From Actinomycetes bacterium (lineage in GTDB: Bacteria; Actinomycetota; Coriobacteriia; Coriobacteriales; Eggerthellaceae), in NCBI GenBank assembly GCA_023429565.1, contig JAEZDJ010000081.1, positions 1-38,759 on the forward strand: a stretch of DNA of 38,759 bases, given 5' to 3'. Within the stretch, counting starts at the first letter, position 1. Each line of letters starts with the position of its first letter. The notes beneath the pieces were generated by a model, which worked only from the letters and a program-made list of their open reading frames with translations, was not told where the DNA came from and did no database searches. Of this stretch, positions 34,215-38,759 are shown piece by piece. The position numbers and the translations under genes are program-made.

Positions 34215-35300
34215 CTATTCAGACACTGGATTGTCACGGTCTTGGAGAGGGGGGAAAGGATCCGCTTCTTGCAAAAACGATTCCCCTATGTCGTAATGGG
34301 TCGCAATATACTTTGCCCCCCAACGTTCGCCAATCATTCCCCGCGTCTTGAAACCGGGCTCATCTAGCACCTCCTCTATATTCAGCACCGGCGCAAAACA
34401 ACAATCTACCTGAGTGAAAAAGTGCCTCCAATAAGCAAAGTCATAGGTGGAAAATATGCAGCACATTTCTTGATATGCCCGATTGCCTAATTTTGCCGGT
34501 TCATTTTTTGCGGGAAGCAGGTCAGGGCGTCCAACCGCTTCGCAAAAATTTGCCCAAAATTTATTCTCCATTGCGCCAAGAGAAACGTAACGCCCATCAG
34601 CGGTCTCGTAAACTGCATACGATATTGACTCGTCCATCTCGCCATGCGTGCCATATCCCAAGGAACTGTGGACTGCGTGGAGCCCCATCATCCCAAGTAT
34701 TGACTCAGTCAGAGATATGTCGAGATAGCAGCCTTGACCAGTTGCTCCCCTCTTGACCAAACCAGCGAGAACGGCCTCGCTTGCACATATGCCGCCCACA
34801 AGATCCGCAAACGCAATTTGCGGTTTTACCGGCTTTCCTTTATCGTCAAGCAGCTGATCAAGACATCCGCTAAGCGCCATATAATTGATATCATGGCCCG
34901 AAAGACCTGCGTTGGGGCCCGTTGCGCCATATCCGCTCAAGGAGCAATAAACAATATCCGATTTGATGGCGCGAACCGCTTCGTAGCCCAAACCAAGCCT
35001 GTCCATGACTCCTGGCCGAAAGCCCTCGATCACGACGTCTGCCCTTGCGACGAGAGCAAAGACCTCTTCGAGCATCTCGGGATCTTTAAGATCCACATGC
35101 ACTGCCCTTTTACCTCGGTTGACCGAACGAAATACCGAACCCTCTTCATCATTGAAAACGTTCAGTCTTCTACCCGGCTCGCCCTCGAGAGACTCGACCT
35201 TCAGCACTTCGGCTCCCCAATCAGACAAACGCAAAGTAGCATACGGCCCTGGAAAATAACGTGTGAAGTCAAGTATCTTTAGCCCCGTTAGCAAATTCAT
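34215..35300 (-). CDS. Family III CoA-transferase superfamily, alpha-methylacyl-CoA racemase-like
   Basis: A 361-residue protein of the CaiB/BaiF fold. Unlike the other CaiB-type gene here it shows the racemase pattern: His136-Asp137 in SGHDINYMALSG, Asp166 in AFADLVGG and Glu245 in LGAMENKFW, matching the spacing of His126/Asp156/Glu241 of mycobacterial methylacyl-CoA racemase as I recall it. It may therefore epimerise an alpha-branched or alpha-substituted acyl-CoA rather than transfer CoA. The ATG at 35300 follows AGGAGG; the frame is open to 35339. It lies 54 bases before the CaiA-like gene. Confidence 0.85.
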   Translation of the reverse strand: MNLLTGLKILDFTRYFPGPYATLRLSDWGAEVLKVESLEGEPGRRLNVFNDEEGSVFRSVNRGKRAVHVDLKDPEMLEEVFALVARADVVIEGFRPGVMDRLGLGYEAVRAIKSDIVYCSLSGYGATGPNAGLSGHDINYMALSGCLDQLLDDKGKPVKPQIAFADLVGGICASEAVLAGLVKRGATGQGCYLDISLTESILGMMGLHAVHSSLGYGTHGEMDESISYAVYETADGRYVSLGAMENKFWANFCEAVGRPDLLPAKNEPAKLGNRAYQEMCCIFSTYDFAYWRHFFTQVDCCFAPVLNIEEVLDEPGFKTRGMIGERWGAKYIATHYDIGESFLQEADPFPPLQDRDNPVSE

Positions 35301-35371
35301 GGCACCTCCTGTCCCTTTCTGCTGCAAGAGTATCAACAATCAGAATCACGCCAAATGGACATCGATATTCC

Positions 35372-35394
35372 TTTGTCCTATTTGATTGGACAAA
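35372..35394. promoter_or_regulatory. Inverted repeat TTTGTCC/GGACAAA
   Basis: A perfect 7-bp inverted repeat with 9-base spacing lies in the 105-base gap between the ligase gene and the racemase-like gene. The half-site TTTGTCCTA recurs at 37376-37384 in the divergent promoter region of the TetR-type gene, so it may be a regulator site. It could alternatively be an RNA hairpin. Confidence 0.35.
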
Positions 35395-35405
35395 ACCGGA
35401 CATTC

Positions 35406-37001
35406 CTATTTCATTATGTGATTTTCCCGAGCTTCTCCAATGGAAAGAGCACCCGCCCCTTGATCGGCAGTCTTGTCCAATGAGTCCCGAAGTCTTCTTC
35501 TGTCGATCTTCCCATTTGAAAGTTTCGGGATTGAGCTACAGAACAAGAAGACATCGGGAATAGAAAACTTGGGTGTCTTACTCCCAATGAAACGGCGAAG
35601 CTCTTCTTCGCTAACATTCGTCCCTTCCTTGGGGAGAATAAAAGCAACAATCTTCTCACCTAAAACTTCATCGGGATAGCCAACAACCGCAACTTCCTCG
35701 ACCTTTGGATTATTAAGACATATACATTCGATAGCAGCGGGCGCAACATTGTTTCCGCCGCGGATGATGATGTCCTTCTTTCGCCCCAGAATTCTCAGAT
35801 AGCCGCTTTTGTCGAGCATCATGAGATCGCCAGTATAGAGCCAGCCATCGGCATCGAGCACACGGGCAGTCTCTTCGGGAAGATTCAGATATCCTTTCAT
35901 CACGCTGCAGCCACGAACCGCCAATTCTCCGATACTTTCAAGAGGCAACGACCGATGGTCGGAATCGACAATGCGGACTTCAACTCCCTTGAATTTTTTC
36001 CCAATCGTCTCTTTTCGTATCTCGAGCGGATCATGGGGGCTCGTCATGGCAACGCTAACGCTTTCGGTTGAGCCATAGGCGCTGACGAGACTCATGTCAA
36101 AATATTTCTGGGCCAAATCGACCAGATTGCATGACACAAATGCTCCGGCTGCTATCCCTCTGTTCAAGCGAGTGAGATTAGGTTTGATCTCACTCGCTTG
36201 ATATGCAGACAATTCCTTAAAAAACATCGTCGGCACGCCATGATGAACAGTGATCTTCTCTTCGTCGAGAATCCTAAGAGCCCGATACGGCTCCCATTTG
36301 CTGACCGTTACAAGACAAGCTCCTACTACAAGGGCACATAACATACCCGCCAACAAACCGAACATATGGGACAATGGCATCGGAGCAAATATGCGATCAC
36401 CTTCTTCAAGATCCAAACGTTCCGCAATGCTGATTGCACTGCACATAAGATTCGGAAAGGTCAGCTCAACGCCCTTCGGCAATCCCGTTGATCCCGAGGT
36501 GAAGGCAACAAGAAACGTCTTACCTTCCGATACCATGCATGATGCCTGTCGAACCGTCCCTTCCTGCTTTTGCGTTCCGATTCCTTTGGCAGGGTTCTCG
36601 ATTTCTCCGATTTCCCATAGGGCAATTCCTTCGACATCTCTCTTCTTACGCTTGGTCGGATAAGAAAGAGGACATCGTCCAATAACCAGTTTTGCATTGA
36701 GTATCTTCAGGCGATCCGCAAAGGTCTGCCCATCTATAGCGGTATCGCAAGGTGCCAGCACACAGTCCATTTGCAGCAGTGCAAAAAAAACAGCAATGAA
36801 CTCTGGCTCACTGCCCATGACGCTCATAACTGCATCGCCTCTTTGCAGACCTTCCTTTGAGAATGCATCTTTGAAAGATTCGATGCTTTTTTGAAGTGAG
36901 GCATAGCTCATGCGCCGCTCTTCGTATATCACTGCAACACGATTTGGATTTGCCTGAGCCCAATGGCCAACCATTTCGGAGAGATAAGCTTCCTTATCCA
37001 T
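35406..37001 (-). CDS. AMP-forming acyl-CoA ligase (CaiC-like position)
   Basis: A 531-residue ANL-superfamily ligase that activates the pathway substrate to a CoA thioester. The P-loop VAFTSGSTGLPKGVELT, the LVSAYGSTESVSVAM motif, the hinge YTGDLMMLDKSGYLRILGRK with DIIIRGGNNVAPAAIE, and the catalytic lysine in PKLSNGKIDRRRL are all visible. ATG 37001 follows AGGAGGAG. Second gene in the low-GC series, just behind the 52-codon small gene. Overall organisation resembles CaiC, but the closest substrate class cannot be read from sequence. Confidence 0.9.
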   Translation of the reverse strand: MDKEAYLSEMVGHWAQANPNRVAVIYEERRMSYASLQKSIESFKDAFSKEGLQRGDAVMSVMGSEPEFIAVFFALLQMDCVLAPCDTAIDGQTFADRLKILNAKLVIGRCPLSYPTKRKKRDVEGIALWEIGEIENPAKGIGTQKQEGTVRQASCMVSEGKTFLVAFTSGSTGLPKGVELTFPNLMCSAISIAERLDLEEGDRIFAPMPLSHMFGLLAGMLCALVVGACLVTVSKWEPYRALRILDEEKITVHHGVPTMFFKELSAYQASEIKPNLTRLNRGIAAGAFVSCNLVDLAQKYFDMSLVSAYGSTESVSVAMTSPHDPLEIRKETIGKKFKGVEVRIVDSDHRSLPLESIGELAVRGCSVMKGYLNLPEETARVLDADGWLYTGDLMMLDKSGYLRILGRKKDIIIRGGNNVAPAAIECICLNNPKVEEVAVVGYPDEVLGEKIVAFILPKEGTNVSEEELRRFIGSKTPKFSIPDVFLFCSSIPKLSNGKIDRRRLRDSLDKTADQGAGALSIGEARENHIMK

Positions 37002-37025
37002 GGTAAACGTCTCCTCCTGCCGCAT

Positions 37026-37184
37026 CTACCGCCCCATAGGTCGAAATTTGCCGTGAGAGGAGGCCTCTCTTTTTTTGTCCGACTTGACGGATGCTCCAAA
37101 ATGACGACAATCCGCCGACGCCATTGCCATTGCACCGGCTTTCGCCCTCTCGAATAATTCAAAACCAAAAGCATTGACACTCAT
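37026..37184 (-). CDS. Small 52-residue protein leading the acyl-CoA operon
   Basis: I do not recognise it. The ATG at 37184 has an excellent GGGAGGAATC ribosome site, and the product starts MSVNAFGFELFERAKAGAMA, continues with a short Ala/Met-rich helix-like stretch and ends in a basic, Ser/Lys/Arg-rich tail with one cysteine (Cys26). Its stop codon is followed within a few bases by the ligase ribosome site, so it would be translated first in the operon. No membrane segment or known motif is seen. It may be a leader peptide or a small partner protein; base composition agrees with the island. Confidence 0.6.
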   Translation of the reverse strand: MSVNAFGFELFERAKAGAMAMASADCRHFGASVKSDKKREASSHGKFRPMGR

Positions 37185-37670
37185 GATTCCTCCCTTTTTT
37201 GCATCCCATTGACTTTTCAGACGACAGTGTCTCATGGTGACTTGAATGGAAGTTTCCGCCCCAAAGACAACTCCATGCATCCATCGCAAATATACGGGAC
37301 AGGCCCACAAGCAAATATGGTCAAACCTCGGCCTCTGTTCGAAACTTTATTGCTATTTTGTAACAAATATAATTGTTTGTCCTAAATTTACCTTTCATTT
37401 GAATATATATTATGCAACGACAGCGAGTTTGCTTTTCGGGCATCAACGACGTGAGACTTTACGTCATATGGGAGTCGATGCATCCCTCGGTCGATCGCTA
37501 CCACGCGCTGTTCAGACTGGCCGCAAACGAGATGCATTAGAGGCCAGAAATGTAAGAAAAAAGGGAGGGGGGGTGAGTACCCATGTCAATGTTCTTAAAG
37601 GATGAGTCCAGACAAAATATGCGCTCGCCCGGTATTTCTGAAGCATTGAGATGTAGAGGAGTTGTATACG
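37185..37670. promoter_or_regulatory. Divergent promoter region of the acyl-CoA operon and the TetR-type gene
   Basis: This AT-rich 486-base region lies between two divergent starts. It contains TATATATTAT near 37405-37414, AACAA-N6-TTGTT near 37362-37377, the half-site TTTGTCCTA at 37376-37384, and GACGT-N8-ACGTC near 37450-37467. No pair of boxes with good spacing stands out. A purine-rich AAAAAAGGGAGGGGGGG run (37558-37573) precedes a 32-codon frame at 37583-37681 that ends within the regulator start; I could not judge it real. Confidence 0.5.
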
Positions 37671-38345
37671 GTGAAGTCTGATCGAACCATGGATGAGATC
37701 TACAGCGCCTTTATCGACCTCATCCAAGAACGGCCTCTCGACAAAGTGACTATTCGTTCAATCGTTGAAAGATGCGGCAAGAATCGAAAAACCTTCTACT
37801 ATCACTTCGTTAATAAAGATCGCTTAATCATTTGGGTCTTCAGGAAAGAACTCGCCGATCATCTCAGGGAGAAATATCCTGAGAATAATCTGGTATTCGA
37901 GAAAGAAGATCGTGTTGCTGACATCGAAGACGGTTTTTCATGCAGGCAATTTCCTTATTATGTCCACAATACAACAGGTTTCTGCACACTTGACCACTCC
38001 GCCTTTTTTCTTACTCTTGGAGAGCTGCTTGATCAACGGCATCGCTATTATGTTCAAGTGCTTAGCCAATATGGACCTTCATCATTCAAAAAATACCTAC
38101 TTGATCTTTACATTCCCGCGCTTAGAAACGATGTTAGATATATTTTGGGTAACCGCTACCTCAAAGATGACAATATTGATTTTCTGGCATACTTCTACGG
38201 GACGGCATTCGTGAATACCCTCACGCAACTGATGTGCGATCCTCAGACAACCTCAGTCGCCGCCATCATGAAGGCACAAGGCAATTTGATCCATGACTCC
38301 ATTCGGCGCGAACTTGATGAGCAACGATTGAGGAGAAAGCTTTGA
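37671..38345 (+). CDS. TetR/AcrR-family regulator
   Basis: A 224-residue DNA-binding protein. The N-terminal helix-turn-helix is clear: VTIRSIVERCGKNRKTFYYH, followed by FVNKDRL, as in DhaS-type TetR proteins whose C-terminal domain (about 80-224) binds a ligand or partner. The GTG at 37671 is preferred because AGAGGAG lies 9 bases upstream; a TTG at 37662 would overlap that site. Divergent from the acyl-CoA operon, so it is the obvious candidate regulator, probably sensing the pathway acid or its CoA ester. Confidence 0.88.
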   Translation: MKSDRTMDEIYSAFIDLIQERPLDKVTIRSIVERCGKNRKTFYYHFVNKDRLIIWVFRKELADHLREKYPENNLVFEKEDRVADIEDGFSCRQFPYYVHNTTGFCTLDHSAFFLTLGELLDQRHRYYVQVLSQYGPSSFKKYLLDLYIPALRNDVRYILGNRYLKDDNIDFLAYFYGTAFVNTLTQLMCDPQTTSVAAIMKAQGNLIHDSIRRELDEQRLRRKL

Positions 38346-38658
38346 GAAAGAATGCCTGCTTTTTCTTAAAGGTCGGCCGCAACACCCAATCTTTCATAAT
38401 AGTCAGTCGCTTTGTATAATGCCCGAGAAAATCTACAAAATTTTTCACAATAGGCGATACGCCCATGATGCAAAGCCGCAATCTCCTGGCAAATCGGTTT
38501 TCGATTTCGTGACGGTCTGCTTCCTTGCTTGATCTTTCATTCGCTTTGGCCTTGCAGTGTCCCATGGATGGATCGAAGTACGGAAGTTCAGGTGCCAGAC
38601 AAGCATTTTTTTTATTGCGTGTAAGCATCCTTCTAGATAGTGTCGTCACGAGATATGA
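38346..38658. other. Low-GC intergenic region between the TetR-type gene and the insertion element
   Basis: Directly after the regulator a weak 7-bp stem (GAGAAAG/CTTTTTC, near 38344-38365) may end transcription. A promoter-like TTTCAT-N17-TATAAT (38392-38420, plus strand) has no gene behind it. A minus-strand frame (38649-38266) is open for 127 codons but lacks a usable ribosome site and overlaps the regulator, so it is not called. GGCG-ATA-CGCC forms a small hairpin near 38454-38464. Confidence 0.4.
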
Positions 38659-38759
38659 TATAATGATGGAGACATGAAGACCGACGAGAAAGAGCCTCCA
38701 TGGAATCCTCCTGCCACCGCCACGACATCGACGACCGCGCCTGGTCGATCCTGGAGCCC
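38659..38759 (+). mobile_element. Left part of an IS5-type insertion sequence
   Basis: A sharp return to GC-rich sequence, a consensus TATAAT (38659-38664) and the start of a transposase gene mark the edge of an insertion sequence that continues beyond the window. The terminal repeat probably lies near 38635-38655 (around GATAGTGTCGTCACG), but the other end is not visible to confirm it. Confidence 0.6.
38700..38759 (+). CDS. IS5-family transposase, N-terminal fragment (runs off the window)
   Basis: Twenty codons from the ATG at 38700 read RHDIDDRAWSILEP after MESSCH, the typical opening of OrfA-type transposases of the IS5 family (compare RHDISDxxWxxLEP). The upstream frame is closed by a TGA at 38664. 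The catalytic DDE region lies outside the window. Confidence 0.7.
   Translation, partial: MESSCHRHDIDDRAWSILEP

Noticed and set aside
25353..37001. Naming the low-GC cluster a carnitine operon
   Set aside because: CaiT and CaiE are absent, enzymes are duplicated and a racemase-like protein is present, so the substrate is not established and cai symbols were withheld.
37246..37605. Plus-strand 119-codon frame in the divergent promoter region
   Set aside because: No ribosome site, unusual composition and no family resemblance; it covers an AT-rich control region.
37583..37681. 32-codon frame after a strong purine run, overlapping the start of the TetR-type gene
   Set aside because: The purine run is a little far and G-rich rather than a clean ribosome site, and the product shows no features; a leader peptide remains possible but unsupported.
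38266..38649. Minus-strand 127-codon frame between the TetR-type gene and the IS
   Set aside because: It overlaps the end of the regulator, begins at the IS edge, lacks a workable ribosome site at any of its ATGs and shows no recognisable motif.
1..38759. CRISPR arrays, rRNA genes, other tRNAs and prophage
   Set aside because: No regularly spaced repeats, rRNA signatures, further tRNA folds or phage structural genes were seen.

Overview
The window looks like the chromosome of an anaerobic, high-GC Gram-positive gut-type actinobacterium. Coriobacteriia (Eggerthellaceae) is my best inference, based on the GC-rich housekeeping block, the formate/hydrogen and selenium genes, and an acyl-CoA/ETF respiratory cluster. 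There is no rRNA or other taxonomic marker here, so the genus is left open.

Region 1 (1-6507, minus strand) is a formate hydrogenlyase-type operon. It reads from a promoter near 6507 leftwards: a HydN-like ferredoxin, formate dehydrogenase H (fdhF), a HyfA-like ferredoxin, HyfB, and HyfC, which runs off the left edge. Together these would oxidise formate and pass electrons through 4Fe-4S proteins to a membrane-bound Group 4 hydrogenase whose catalytic genes should lie to the left. FdhF has Cys140 where the E. coli enzyme has selenocysteine.

Region 2 (6658-8738) holds a toxin-antitoxin pair that joins a RelB/DinJ-type antitoxin to a PIN-domain toxin, behind a promoter embedded in a perfect 12-bp inverted repeat. 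A lone family-4-type glycosyltransferase on the opposite strand follows.

Region 3 (8792-12599, plus strand) is a compact selenocysteine locus: selA, selB and the tRNA-Sec gene selC, with a hairpin upstream of selA.

Region 4 (12608-20875, minus strand) is the conserved translation/transcription operon rimP-nusA-ylxR-infB-rbfA-nrnA-truB-ribF, tightly packed with several start/stop overlaps. NusA carries an unusual Cys/His-rich tail.

Region 5 (21155-24161, minus strand) has a gamma-carbonic-anhydrase-like protein, an acyl-CoA synthetase and an XRE-cupin regulator.

Region 6 (about 24240 to the right edge) has visibly lower GC and looks acquired. From a divergent promoter region at 37185-37670, a TetR-type regulator reads right. 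A long minus-strand series reads left: a 52-aa small protein, acyl-CoA ligase, AMACR/CaiB-family protein, CaiA-like flavoprotein, fixA, fixB, fixC, fixX, a second acyl-CoA dehydrogenase, an MFS transporter, a CaiB-like CoA-transferase and a crotonase. The set resembles the E. coli cai + fixABCX carnitine-reduction system, but has two CoA-transferase-family proteins, two acyl-CoA dehydrogenases that differ at the catalytic base, and an OFA-type MFS carrier instead of CaiT. The likely role is anaerobic activation and reduction (or rearrangement) of an unidentified carboxylic acid as an electron acceptor. The start of an IS5-type transposase gene closes the window.
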